From Diphasiastrum complanatum (taxonomy: Eukaryota; Streptophyta; Lycopodiopsida; Lycopodiales; Lycopodiaceae): DNA of 64,000 bases. The notes under the pieces were generated by a model. That model was given only the letters and a program-made list of their open reading frames with translations, searched no databases and had not been told where the DNA came from. Position numbers and translations under genes: made by a program. Below, one piece after another: positions 51,841 to 63,560 of the stretch (positions are counted from its first letter, which is position 1; every line of letters begins with the position of its first letter). The stretch spans positions 16,088,049 through 16,152,048 of the forward strand of contig CM055095.1 in the NCBI GenBank assembly GCA_029204225.1, given 5' to 3'.

Positions 51841-54229
51841 GTCAAGATCAGTTTAGAAAAATTCAGACCGATTATTACAGCTTGACCAAAAACAACAGTA
51901 CCAAAGTTTCACAATAACTGGCTTACAGATAACTATCGATGTAACACACCAAAGTTAAAAAGCCTAATGTCAAGCTGATAAGGCCTAAAACATGCATATT
52001 GCCCATGGAGAAGAAAAACCAAATTCCTCCTATCAAAATGGGGAAGCAATATCTGAAAAAATCAAGGTTACAACATTGACTACCGATCACCAAGAAACCG
52101 AAACTCCTCTTACTGGGCGCTAGTAACTTAACTTTTCTGCGTTGATTCCTAATCCACTTTTGAAACCAACTATAAAGTTACCAAAGGTCAAGCCCTTAGA
52201 AAACCTCGATCAACTGGCATGCAACAAGCATCAATACAGACATTCATGCAATTTTCCAAACTGCTGTCCTACCACATGCACCAAATCAACTATAACATTA
52301 AAAAAACCATAGGCCCACAAAATGTCATGCTCTCAATTAAAACCCTAAACCAAAACATCTTTACAAGGGTTACAAATTCCATGTGTAGACCCTAAGGGTT
52401 TCTCACCCTAATCCTAGGCTGCCACAACTTCATTTCATAAAGTGTCCAGCCGCATCCACCATCGAAATAGAGAGAGAGGATGAACAAGCTGAGGCAGGGC
52501 TGGCGCACCTCCTCGACCTTCGACCTCGCATTTCAACAACTCATATGCGTGAGAGCTCCATCTTTCGGCAACAGGAGTATACAGCGTTCAACTACGCCCA
52601 GCCTCGGTCATTCACAGACCTACAATACACTGATCACACTCCCAAAAAAAATGAGGTATAGGATGCAAAGTTTGGTATGTTGGGATTTCAATCCCAGATG
52701 CATCTACATTTCCTATGTTCACAGCAGGGGAGCGCGCCAAAAGGTAACCAGATCAGTGATAAGGAGGCGGTCAAGTAATCCTGGAACCCAAAAGCCAGTT
52801 GTCTCGCTCTCCACACACGCTGTCACAGATAGAACAGACTCCAGAAGGAAATTACAAGCTGAGGCAGGTAATTTCCCTCAGAAATCTACCAAGTTTCATC
52901 CCCTACAGGACTACACCTGGGAAATAACCCGAACTTCACAGCTTAATCATTGTCTCAAAATATGATTGCAATTCAGAAACAGACTATCTAATGGCTGCTC
53001 ATAAGCAAACTTGGAGTTCAGACAAAGCTCTCCATGCAAATTTTGGTCAGCAACCTTCTTGACCTGAAGGTACTACAGGGTTATTAAGACCAAAAGCCAT
53101 TGCATGCCTTCACCTAAGCGTCACAAATCCTGATCCATTAGCAAACAGAGTAAAGGTGGCTTTCATTAACCAACATGCATTGCTCACATTGTTCTACCAA
53201 AGTAACGAATTATTAGACTGTTACACTTTCAATCATGTTCCAACCAAGCAAGTTCTCTGGAGGATTCAGGAAGAAAACTTTTCACCCTCAACATGCAACC
53301 GACTGATCACTAATCTTGTTACACAAGGCCCATATTATCCGGATAAATCGATTTACAACCAATTTATCTATGAACTATAACCAAAATTACATGTTTTGGA
53401 ACATTTCAATTTGGTGCATGCAATCTAACCCTCTTAATAAGCAAAACCCATCAATGAAATAAGCAATCGGATCTACTCTTGTAGATCATTCTACATCCTT
53501 GAAAATTTCTCAAAACAAAGAAAATTAAGAATGAACTCACTCTAATTCTTAGCATCTTTATCAAATTCAAACAAGAAGAAGAGCACTCTACCACCAAGTT
53601 TGAAAAGCATGCTTCACACAGGAATTAGTGAATCCAAACCCAAATTCCCTTCAAAAAACACTCCATCCGGGATGTGAATCCAAGTGCGTTCTAATTCCAA
53701 TCTAATGTAAAACTTTTCTCCATCTCATCCATGACCACATCTTAGCTGGGCTTTGATACCAATGTAAGGACCACTAGGGAAAACCCTTAAGATGAGGATA
53801 GGAAAACAGAACAAGAGAGACTATGGAGCAAAACCACCCAACCAAACTGAGATCCCTCCTGGAGAATCCTCCTGATCTAGCCCCCAATCCATGTGATAGC
53901 AAGAGGAGAAGTGCTCTACTAGTAACCTAGACCAAAGTCGTTGACGAAATAGTCACTACCTCAATATATAGAGAGTAGGATCATGTGCATGAACCCATGC
54001 AATCCCCATGTAGGCCAACTATAAATAGGTCACAACTCTTCATGCATTCCTCCTACCTATATTTGTCACACGTACATGCACTACTCCATATGTCTCAATT
54101 AGAGTGTCTGGGTCCTCTCAATGTCATTAGTCACAAACAAGCCTCGACGTGGAATTAAATCTAGGCGTGACCAATAATCTCGAACACTTGAGCTGGTCGG
54201 TCTATCATATTAGGAATATTCCATATCCT
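51841..54229. other. No recognised gene
   Basis: An open frame at 52,480-52,965 on the plus strand (161 codons, basic) has no recognised motif. A tract near 52,480 looks coding in composition, but I cannot assign it. The rest is AT-rich. Confidence 0.4.
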
Positions 54230-54337
54230 TTGCTGAATATGGCCATAACATATCCACTCCTCTTTGATCCTTGCTTCATCTACACATGTAGGTTCAGCAA
54301 AAGAGGTTAGAAAAACAAAATAATTTTCAAAAACTAC

Positions 54338-55363
54338 TTACTTACCCTTTTCATCATATGTGAGCCTTGAAGGCATTTGTCTTTCCCTTGATGTTCTCCT
54401 TGGCTTTTGACTTGATGATGGTCCTTCATCATCACCATCCAAAGTAGGATCCTTTCCATCAACATCAAGAATGTCAGTTCCATCCACATCACCATCAATA
54501 ATGCTTGAAGATACTTTTGGAATGGTTCCCTCATAAAAAATGACATCTCTACCAACAATCACCTTGTTAGTAGAAGGAATGTAAACCTTGTAGGCTTTAC
54601 TCACCTCACTATATCCAACAAATATACCTTGCCTTGAAGATGGATCATCCTTGGTCCTGACATCAAGAGTAATGCTGACATAGCATGTGCATCCAAAAGT
54701 TCTAAGAAAGTTGACACTCGGCCTCCTCTTGAATAGCATCTCAAAAGGTGTACTTCCATCCAAAATAGCACTCGGCCACCTTTCACATAAAGTCCTATTC
54801 TTCCTTTCAGCCACTCCATTTTTTTGCGGGGTCCTTGGTGTTGTATACTCCCGCTTGATCCCATGCACATCACAAAAGGCCTTGAACCTGGTAGACATGT
54901 ACTCTCCACCATTGCCACTCCTTAAGCATTTGATCCTTGTAGAAAATTGGTTCTCCCTTGCATTCTTGAACTTAAAAAATACATCATACATTTCATCTTC
55001 TCTCTTTAGTAGATAGATCCAACAAAATCTACTAAAATCATCAATGAAAGTTACATAGATCTTAGCTCCACTATTGCTAATTGTAGTAATTCCATGAATA
55101 TCCGAATGTACACTTTGAAAACATTTTGTATATCTACTATAAGGTAGTCTATGTGACTTTGACAAGGCACAAGACTCACAAACATGATTGATACTTTTTA
55201 AGGAACTTGGAAGACCAATCACAACTTGTTTCCTAGCCATTACCTCCAATGACTTGAAGTTGAGGTGTCCCATCCTTTTATGCCAAATCTCTTGAATAGG
55301 TATTTGCTCTCTTGCAACACATCCAACTTGGTTAGCAATGACATAAGCATCTAGTTTGAACAA
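54338..55363 (-). pseudogene. Copia G integrase with altered catalytic residue
   Basis: WHKRMGHLNFKSLEVMARKQ and CESCALSK form the HHCC finger. SVHSDIHGI has the first catalytic Asp and QKNGVAERKNRTL has the Glu. The second motif reads CLRSGNGGEY where LRTDNGGEY is usual, so the catalytic Asp is Gly. About 30 residues are also missing after the Glu motif (CERW jumps to PSAILDGSTPFEML). The frame is otherwise open for 341 codons. Confidence 0.92.
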
Positions 55364-55369
55364 CTTCCC

Positions 55370-55969
55370 TTACCTTTTACCTTTTGCAATCAAGATATCC
55401 TTCCTTTTGATCATACAAGCATCTCCATCAAACTCAACTTTGAGGCCTTTACTTAGCAATTGACTCACACTAAGTAAATTCTTGGCAATAGATGGAATGA
55501 ACAAAACATCCTCCAAATGAATATTCCTATTTGTAGAGAGAGAAATAGGAATTGTGCCAATCCCTTTGATTGCACACTCATAATCATTGGCTGTGTAGAT
55601 CACCCTCTTGTCATCTCCATATGCCAACAAAGAAGTGAAGTACCCTTTGTGAAAGGTCATGTGTGAACTTGCTCCACTATCAATCCACCAAGGATCTAGA
55701 TCTCCATCATTAGCAAGCATACATGAATACATCACAAAAGCATCATCATTTGCATCTTGAACATCCAAACCATCCTCATCAAGAGTAAGATTACCTTGCT
55801 TGTCTCCTTGATCTCTCTTCTTCTTGTAGCACTCACTTGCAAAGTGTCCTTTGATGCCACAATAGAAGCACTTGAGATTTGATCTATCTTTCTTTTTGCC
55901 ATTTGAAGAAGCCTCCCCTTGATCTTGCCCTTTAGACCACTTGCTTTTGCTTTTGCCCTTGATGAACAT
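55370..55969 (-). CDS. Copia G zinc knuckle and protease
   Basis: The frame holds CFYCGIKGHFASECYKK (CX2CX4HX4C) and the active site WWIDSGASSHMTFHKGYF, then VLFIPSIAKNLLSVSQL. The motifs are intact. A single frame break near 55,372 separates it from integrase, and another near 55,980-56,030 separates it from capsid. Confidence 0.92.
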   Translation of the reverse strand: MFIKGKSKSKWSKGQDQGEASSNGKKKDRSNLKCFYCGIKGHFASECYKKKRDQGDKQGNLTLDEDGLDVQDANDDAFVMYSCMLANDGDLDPWWIDSGASSHMTFHKGYFTSLLAYGDDKRVIYTANDYECAIKGIGTIPISLSTNRNIHLEDVLFIPSIAKNLLSVSQLLSKGLKVEFDGDACMIKRKDILIAKGKR

Positions 55970-56026
55970 AGCCTCCTCTCCAACTTGAGATGTTGATGAA
56001 GATCCACCTCTTGCTTGAAGCCTATA

Positions 56027-56460
56027 TTATTCATTGATCAAGATCTCTTGAAGATCGATCAAACTTGGCAAAGTCTTTTGAATAGCAATACTTTGAACAA
56101 TGTTAGCATGAGCATCCAACAATCCATTAAGAACAGCTTGAACAAGCTCTCCTTCCTTAATGCTCTCATCAATGCAAGCCAACTCATCATTCAATGATTT
56201 CACTCTCAAAATAAAAGGATTTGGACTTTCTTCATTCTTTTGCAAACAAGAAAAGATTTTCCTTCTTAGAGTCAACACTCTAGAAGTATACTTGGACTCA
56301 TAAAGCTTCTTCAAAGCTTCCCAAGCCTCACTTAATGAAGTACTCTTACCAACTTCTTTGAGAAGCGCATTGGTAACATTCATCTTTATCATGCGTAGAG
56401 CCTTCTTGGTCCTCTTGCCATACCTCACTTGATCTTGTTGTGTTGCTGGCCTCTCCTGAA
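56027..56460 (-). pseudogene. Copia G gag capsid (UBN2-type) fragment
   Basis: RYGKRTKKALRMIKMNVTNA, SEAWEALKKLYESKYTSRVL, RVKSLNDELACIDESIKEGE and LVQAVLNGLLDAH give a copia capsid. It is the best match in the window to the inverted fragment inside gypsy B at 17,832-18,205. Confidence 0.9.
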
Positions 56461-56999
56461 AATGGACAATTTTTAGAGCATTGGAAAAGCCTAGTGGTGG
56501 CTACAAGATTGCATATCAAGATATAGGCAATTGCATGTAGATTTTGAAATAATCAATTTTTTGTGATTTTGTCAAAATTCTAATATTGATTGGATCTTTA
56601 GATTGTGAGGTTACTGAACTTCATTTGAGTGTGTTTCAATCTTAGGAAGTGGCAAGAGTCATTAGGTTGAGGATAGATCATAGGTTGATCAAGATTTCAC
56701 TATTCTATGTGTTGAATTGATTGGTATACATGCTAGAAGAAAATTGAGAAGTTTCATATCTTTGTGATTTCCTTTTGAAAACATTTGTTGTTGTTCAAAG
56801 GAGTGCTTTGTGCATTGAAACAGGTTGAAAGAGAGGATCAGGTCATTGCTACATGGGTAGGTAAGTATGCTTGTAAATCAAAATTGATCAAAAATATAAC
56901 TCTAAATAGAGTTTTGATTTACAAAAGATCCAATCTACATACACAAGAAACTCGATTTTGGTGTAGAATCCAATCTAGCATGCTCTAGCATTCATATTT

Positions 57000-57746
57000 G
57001 TTGGAGGGTTTGCGGATCCCAAGGCAACCCTAACTCTAGTTAATAAGTGAGAGGGATTTGGCACCCTGCATGTGTAAGTCCAACCCAATGATCACATAGA
57101 GATTTGATTAATTAGAAAGTCAATAAAAGGACTTTAGGCCTTTTTGTGGGACTTTTAATGTCGCAGGGTCTAAATGTCAAGTTATTGAATAAAGTTGGGT
57201 TTCCCTCCATTTGGATGGTTCCCACACTTTTTTAAATTTGAATAATTAGGGAGGTAGAAATGGACCAATAGGATTCAGAGGCCAGGGTCCTCCTCTCTAT
57301 TATAAAAAGGGACCAACTCAAGTTCCTACACATGTTCATTTCCTCATTTCAATAAAGCAGATTGGTTCTCTTCAGAATTGGATTGATGAATGTCCTTGCT
57401 CTTCTTCTTTCCTCCTCTATCTCTCATGCTTTCTTTGAGTTTGCTAGTTGTTGGATCTGAATGTTATTGGGATTGTGTGTTATTGTACTTTTTATGAGAG
57501 AGAAAGGGAGAGAGAGAAAGAGTAAGCTATTTCTATTGTGGATTGTAGTGTTAATGGATGTGCAGTGTTAATGTTTAAGGTTAATGGATGTTAGTGTTAG
57601 ACTTGGATCCTCCATTCATGTTGAAATCTGAACTATAATATCGCTCTCATGGGAACAAACCTACGCGTGACAACTAACTTCGTCTCTTTGATGCTAGATT
57701 GACTAGATCTTGGATTCAGGTTAGGCAAGGAAAGAAACCCACTACA
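57000..57746 (+). repeat. 5' LTR of gypsy H (start approximate)
   Basis: The inner end is fixed by the primer site (ACTACA then ATTT). TGTTGGAGGGTTTGCGG near 57,000 is the best candidate for the outer end. It contains a TATA box (TATAAAAA at 57,301) and AATAAA at 57,351, as expected for an LTR promoter and polyadenylation signal. The partner LTR is not in the window. Confidence 0.65.
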
Positions 57747-57750
57747 ATTT

Positions 57751-57768
57751 TGGCGCCGTTGCCGGGGA
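57751..57768 (+). other. Primer-binding site, tRNA-Asp type
   Basis: TGGCGCCGTTGCCGGGGA is the classical primer site of plant Tat/Athila gypsy elements, complementary to the 3' end of a tRNA-Asp. Confidence 0.93.
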
Positions 57769-58676
57769 GTTACGCCAATTTTTCAGTTTGCAGCATGTTT
57801 GTTGGATGGTTAGCTTGCATTAGGCATCTTGTCGTGGCATGAATAGTGTTAGATCTACATTTAGAGTTAGTTTGGGATTGATTTTGCTTGATTTGAGTGG
57901 ATTTGCTTGTTTGAAATCTAATCTGATTATAAAATAGAGAAAGTTATTCAGATCACCAATCTTAAGATCCATTGGATCTAAGATATCAGAAAAAACAACA
58001 AAAATCGGTCAAATTTGTCAGATTTTGGTCAAAAGGAGACAAAAAGCGTCATCAAAGCTTATAACGTTTTGCCCTCTTTCAAGAAACCTTCACTGAGCTG
58101 CAGAAACCTTCAATTTTATTCATAGAACCTTCAGTTTGAAGGTTGAAGATTAATTCTTAGCAGATTTTCAGAAACATCAAAAAAACCATCAAAAAATACC
58201 AAAATACTAAAAATACAAAAAAAAATCTTCGCTCGATTCACTGTGCATAGGTGTGATTCAAATCTATATACTACCAGGTCTGCGAAGAATAATATCAAAA
58301 ATAGAAAGGTTTTCAGAGGATCAGTAGTCATATTGCCATATTTTTGCCAAAAAAGTCACTTTTTTGCAAAAATACCAGTATAACTCTTGATCCTTCGCCA
58401 GAACCTTCGTCGAGTTTTTAGAACAATCTATCTATAGTAAAATACTATTTCTGAGTTCGGCAAAGATTCCTTCTGTTCAGATCATAGAAAATCTTGATTT
58501 TACCCTTGCCAAACTATAGAAACTATATTCTCTTGTGTCAGAAACCTTTCTTCTGATTTTCCATAGTTTTATCTGTGTCAGATCTTTCATCTGAGAGGTC
58601 GACGAAGGTTATTTTCCAAGAAATTGTCAGAAAAGTTGATCAGAAAGTTTTTTTAAGGAGCTGCTCCACATGAAGT

Positions 58677-60210
58677 CAATCCAATTATTGTTAGAAGAGC
58701 ACCCCGTTTGGATCTACCCAAATATAATGGATTAACAGATCCAATTAGATTTCTTCAGATCTATGCTGAATCCTATGAAGTCTATGGCGAGATTTATCCT
58801 CAAGATAAACTTAAGCTGTTTCCTGTGGTCTTAACAAGCGCATCACAAGATTGGTACTATAATCAAGATGAAACTGAACATACAGATTGAGAGGTTGTTA
58901 AACAAGCCCTTATCACATGGTTCAAACCGCGAAAGTTTATGGAAGACCCTTTCCTACTTTTGAGTAAAATTAAAATGGGAAAGCGGGAAATGGTTTGAAA
59001 TTACATTGAACAGGTGAAACGCCTCAGATCTGAGTGCGAACCTGAGCTGATTAACGAAAATGCCATGATTATGTGATTTTTGTCACGTCTACCTAAACGG
59101 ATCAGACGTGAGCTGAAACGCCATAATGAGTATGCACTCTTGCAAAATGCTATAGATGATGCAATTCAGGAGGAGGATGGAGATTCAGATGATGAGCCGA
59201 ATATCAGTATGTTGCCTTATACAGCAGGGCAGACTACTACGACATCCACCATTATTGCATCAACGAATGCCAACGCTAATGCAGAAATGATGCTCAACGA
59301 GTTCGAGAAACTTGGGAAGAACTAGCAGAAACAGATGAAAACTTTGCAGTCGCAATTTGATGAGAAGATCAAAGCATTGGAAAATTTCCACGGACAAGCG
59401 AACAAGGAACTTGAAAAGTTTGCGAAACTTTTCCTACCATGGAAAATGTCTGGTGTTCTATTTGTACAGAAAATCACACCGTGAATGAGTGTCCTCAATT
59501 GAAAAAATGAATGGAGATCAGTGTTTGCCATTTGTGTAATTCGATTGATCATGAGACTACTTTTTGCAACTTCAACCCTCGGATAATTCAGCAACGGTAT
59601 GCCCAAATGGGATATCGAGAACCATAGTATGGAGAAAATCCAGCAGCTAGACAACGACAACCTGCTCTTGGAAATTCGGAACGTTTAGCCTTACCTGCCC
59701 CACAAAGCATTCCGCTCCTCCTGCCAATTTGATGAAACCAGAACCGTACATAAGTGCTGAGCAATGGAACTATGGTACTGAGCAAGAAGGTGGATCTTCA
59801 GGAGGATCTTTAGAACAGTATGCTATTCATGTTGTCGCTCAACAACAAGCCTCTAGAAATTGGACCAGAGCACCACTTGGATGCTTTGCATGTGGAAAAA
59901 ATCACACAGTCGCAAAATGTTCAAATAAAAAAAAAATTGTACCATTATGTCGTGACTGTGGTTATGGGCATTGCTATAAAGACTATCCAGCAAGACCAAA
60001 GCCACCACCAGCTACAGCTCCTGTAAATTTGATAACAATCAAGCGAAGACCAACAGCTCAGAATAAACCAAGTGCACCCTTGATGGTGGTCACCAGAGCA
60101 CAGAAGCAGAAAGAACTAGTAGTGGATCCAGTACCTGCTGATTCTATACCATTGAATGATACACCAACAGCATCGGGAGTCTATCCAAATCTTAATGCAA
60201 AAAAATGAAG
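58677..60210 (+). pseudogene. Gypsy H gag with four zinc knuckles
   Basis: The capsid reads PRLDLPKYNGLTDPIRFLQI, PVVLTSASQDWYYNQDE, TWFKPRKFMEDPFLLLSKIK and RLRSECEPELINENAM. After a linker come WCSICTENHTVNEC, CHLCNSIDHETTFC, CFACGKNHTVAKC and CRDCGYGHCYKDY. Three have the shortened spacing CX2CX3HX4C, and in the last the final Cys is Tyr. In-frame stops near 58,888, 58,996, 59,075, 59,324 and 59,508 show decay. Confidence 0.85.
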
Positions 60211-60639
60211 ATATCAGGATACGAGGCAGTGGATTAAACATCTACAAGAAGAAGAGGAGCTTGAAGTTGCTAAAGCAATAGCAGAAGTTCGTTCTTCACC
60301 ATTGCAGCCACCAAGAAATTCGCGTACGGATATGAATGACCAGTTGCATCATCATGAAGAACCCTTCAAGATGACTAAACCGGAAGCACCGCAAACAGAA
60401 CTGCTCATGACCATTTTGTCTAGCAAGATCAATATTTCATTGGGAGAGTTCCTGAAGTTGGTGTCAAAAGCAAAAGAAGTCTTAGCGCAAAAGTTAGCTC
60501 AAGAAGAACCAGAAGTCTATCAGGAGTCACTTTTTTGTGCTGGTTTTTAAGAATCTAACGAAGTACTCCATGTTGGAGCCACTTGGGAAAGTGAACAAAA
60601 GAATATCACTCTGCCGATATAGCATAGACAACCGAAGGA

Positions 60640-61735
60640 AGCAGCTGTGATAGATGGCGGTTTAGGAGTTAACCTGATTTCTACACATCTATGTGCAAAA
60701 TGTGAAAGATTTCAGATCCTTAAGATCCAATCTACTTGAATGATCTTTAATTAGAAAGAGAAATACACTACCAATCTCACCAATGTAGAAAAATCAGCAT
60801 CTACACACAATTTGAGATGCAAACACTAATAGAACTTGATCAAACTTGAATGAAATGATTATGTACTGTTGTTGTCCGTACAAAACCAGCAAGCTATTGT
60901 ATTTCACACGTGTGGATCCAAAAATAACAAATATAGATCATTCTACACATAGAATTGCAAGCAATCACCGAGATAGTGCACCAATGGATAGTAGAACCCA
61001 AGAGAACCATGTATAAGCATGAAATGAAATAGAGAAGAGAGAAGATCACTCTCTCCACGAGCTACATCCTTTTATAATAGGTCCAAACCCTATTTGGACA
61101 CTTGGCTTTCCCACCAAAATGCTAACCCTACTAATTTTGGTTCTTGATTCAATGTACCCAACTTATTCAAATTGAATCTACTCAAACTCGCATTCTATCT
61201 TTCCCACACTTTCAAAAAGTGTTTATTCAAATGAAATTTAGACTAATGAACTTTGAAGAGTCAACCTCTAAGTCTTCAATACCTATCAGAATTGCGGGAG
61301 TACAGTTCGTCATTACTTTCGTAGTGATGGACTTACCAGAAGCGCCAAATGTCTACCGAGTTCTATTGGGACGTCCATGGTTACGAGTTGCGCAAGTAAT
61401 TCATAACTGGGGTACCGGAAAAATCATTTTTGAAAATCATGAACATGCAGTTAAAGTTGATCCTACAACTTGGACTATCAAACCAGTGGTTCAAAAAGAA
61501 GATGACGAATTGTCAACAACGGATCACACTTGTGACCGTCTAGCGAAAAATTTGGGAGTTCATTACGATTCTCAAACAAATACTGTCAACTGGAATGAAG
61601 CTCTTGCAACAATTGATTGTACCATAGGATATATGTGTCAACAAGATAATCAATCAGATTTGAGCGAGGTTTCATTATTAGATCGAACTTTGGATACACC
61701 AATCACATTTCCACTGAATGTGCTGAATGTAGCCT
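60640..61735 (+). pseudogene. Gypsy H protease, split by an insertion
   Basis: AVIDGGLGVNLIS (60,643-60,682) is the retropepsin active site in the IDGG form typical of this lineage. The C-terminal half FEESTSKSSIPIRIAGVQFV, VYRVLLGRPWLRVAQVIHNW then GTGKIIFE begins near 61,235. The intervening roughly 520 bp is foreign. Confidence 0.88.
60695..61215 (-). mobile_element. LTR-like insertion in gypsy H protease (approximate ends)
   Basis: On the minus strand a TATA-like CCTATTATAAAAGG is followed by CTCTCTTCTCTATTTC and a long T-rich region, resembling the promoter part of an LTR. I could not define exact ends or a target duplication. Confidence 0.5.
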
Positions 61736-62168
61736 AGATATCAACGGAATCTATACCAGATCCGATTGAAGATGATCTCATACCTGTCAGTCATGCCTTG
61801 ACTTATGATGGCAATGCTGAACTTACGGATGAGCATATTCTAAATCATATGGATCCGACCAGATTAGCCATCTTTACAAATTTAGATCAAGTAGACAATG
61901 AGATTGGATCTAGATTTTTCAATCAAAAACTATCTCAGATCAGATCTGCTAGATCTATTCCACTTTCCAAAAATTTGATTTCTATATCATGAAAAAGATT
62001 TTGAAATTCAATCAACCAATACTTCTCAAAATTAAAAATTTCTCATAATTCAAATCAGAATATATCAGATTTGATCCAAATTTTGACAGAGACGATCTAA
62101 AAAATCAGAACCTAAAAATAGGACTGGCGAAGGTTCACTAGACAAAAAGGTTCAACAGCATAGGATCG

Positions 62169-62760
62169 ATGACGAAGAAACAAGCTAAACAACATTATAA
62201 TACGGTCCTGAAATGGGAAAATCCCCCTCAAAAGATTGATTCAAAGAATGTGCCACCCTTACTGGATAAAGGCAAAGGAAAAGTCGAGGATGATTCTACA
62301 AGTCAAAATTCTAGCAAGACATCATCGTCTCAGAAGTCATCACCTCCACGATCAATTCTTGCTAAGAAGGCTAAGCGAAGTTCCAAGACAAGTCCTGTTC
62401 CAAACGTACCAGAGAGAGTATGTCCACTCTCCAGATCCAACGGTGCGACAATCGACACTATTTGCAAAAGATCTAACTCTGTTGGCATCAGTAGCAACTA
62501 GATGGGACTATTGTCTCCCTCCTCTAGCATTCAATCCAAATAAGCCGATGGCCTTAGAGAATATCAAAGATCAGTTGCCGGTTGCTCATTTATACTTTCG
62601 TGCAGCAATGATGGGAGGCTCCTGGGAATCATGCTTCACATCATGGACAACCTCAAAGTGGATTGTCGGAGCCCATCGTTGTTTTCTGCCACACAATTTA
62701 GATTTTAATACTGCACGCCTCGACTTTATGGAAAAGTGGAACCACAGCAAAACCGATTAA
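62169..62760 (+). CDS. Unassigned ORF following gypsy H protease
   Basis: The frame starts MTKKQAKQHYNTVLKWENPP and has a Ser/Lys-rich, probably disordered region (KTSSSQKSSPPRSILAKKAK). Near 62,400 the coding sense moves to another frame (PTVRQSTLFAKDLTLLASVA; MALENIKDQLPVAHLYFRAA; HNLDFNTARLDFMEKW) and ends at 62,760. A single frameshift would make one protein of about 195 residues. The second half looks globular. I do not recognise it as RT, envelope-like, or another known retrotransposon domain. It could be a transduced host fragment. Confidence 0.5.
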
Positions 62761-63149
62761 CTAATAACCAGTATGCATCCGAACAACATACTATATAACA
62801 GTATTGAGATGAAAATCAGTTACCTTAGTGATGAATTGGGAAGCCGGATTGCCGCAAGAACCGTTTAGTCATGAATGCTTCTTCACTCCTTCAATCGCAA
62901 TCCCTTTCTTGTTTCTCACTTGCTTTCCAAAAACCGTTTGGCCGTAGCGCTTCTTATTTGAGTTCCAAATTGTCTTTCTCGTTTGTCATTTTCTAGTGGA
63001 ATCAAAACTTTGTGATTTGTTGCTCCCTACCACGGCAAGGATCTCAGGCAGGTCCAATGAGGCAAGACGGCAACATGGTAGGCTGTAGGTCGCTTTTCTT
63101 CCAGATTTTGACTGCTAGTGGGCCGCAGACAGGCAACGAGGTATTTTTT
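62761..63149. other. No recognised feature
   Basis: No domain, repeat pair or RNA gene that I can support. Confidence 0.4.
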
Positions 63150-63560
63150 AGAGATGGGCTGGTAGTACAGGTGTTTTAGATCATGTGGCAGGTAGGCACT
63201 GGCCGTAGGCAAGCAGAAAGACCTCCAGTGAGCGAGGAGCTGCAGGGGCAGCGAGGGCCAGACAGAGGTAGCGAGGACATGTAGGAGGCATTCAACGAGC
63301 ACCCAGAGAGCAGAGGTGCTACAGGCAGATCACAAATGAGACAGTGAGGAACTGCAGGCAGATCATAGATGCTGCGAGGGTACAACACCGCAGACAGCAA
63401 CGGACAGTAGATGAGGCAGCGAGTAGCTACAGGCAGCCAGAAGGAAGTAGGAGCAGGCAGCGAGCAGTTGATGAGACAGCGAGGAGCTGCAGGCAGATCA
63501 CAGGTGAAGCAACGGAGGCAGCGAGCACTTGTAGGAGCAACGAACAGAGGCAAGGTAGCC
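63150..63560. repeat. Degenerate GC-rich minisatellite
   Basis: Variants of GAGGAGCTGCAGGCAGATCA and GAGACAGCGAGGA recur about ten times with a spacing of roughly 30-40 bp. All frames stay open by chance over part of it. Confidence 0.75.

Larger units (their letters stand above)
54230..56460 (-). mobile_element. Copia G, truncated before reverse transcriptase
   Basis: gag, protease and integrase read on the minus strand from 56,460 to 54,338. A weak RT leader (SFAEPTCVDEA..KEEW) extends to about 54,230, and then homology ends. No LTR or primer site was found. The gag N-terminus is also missing: the right boundary at about 56,455 reads TTTTCAG|GAGAGG, which resembles a splice acceptor, though this may be chance. 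Confidence 0.9.
57000..62760 (+). mobile_element. Gypsy H, Tat/Athila-like element with extra ORF
   Basis: The order is LTR, tRNA-Asp primer site, a 0.9-kb leader, gag with four zinc knuckles, protease (split by an insertion) and an acidic linker. Where RT would be expected there is an unrelated ORF. RT, RNase H, integrase and the 3' LTR are not present before the window ends. Several stops are present. Confidence 0.85.

Noticed and set aside
52480..52965. 161-codon frame MNKLRQGWRTSSTFDL
   Set aside because: No domain, no repeat partner and no splice context. It could be chance in a mixed-composition stretch.
56440..56470. Intron in copia G gag
   Set aside because: TTTTCAG|G looks like an acceptor where gag homology stops, but no upstream gag exon or donor was found, so truncation is the simpler reading.
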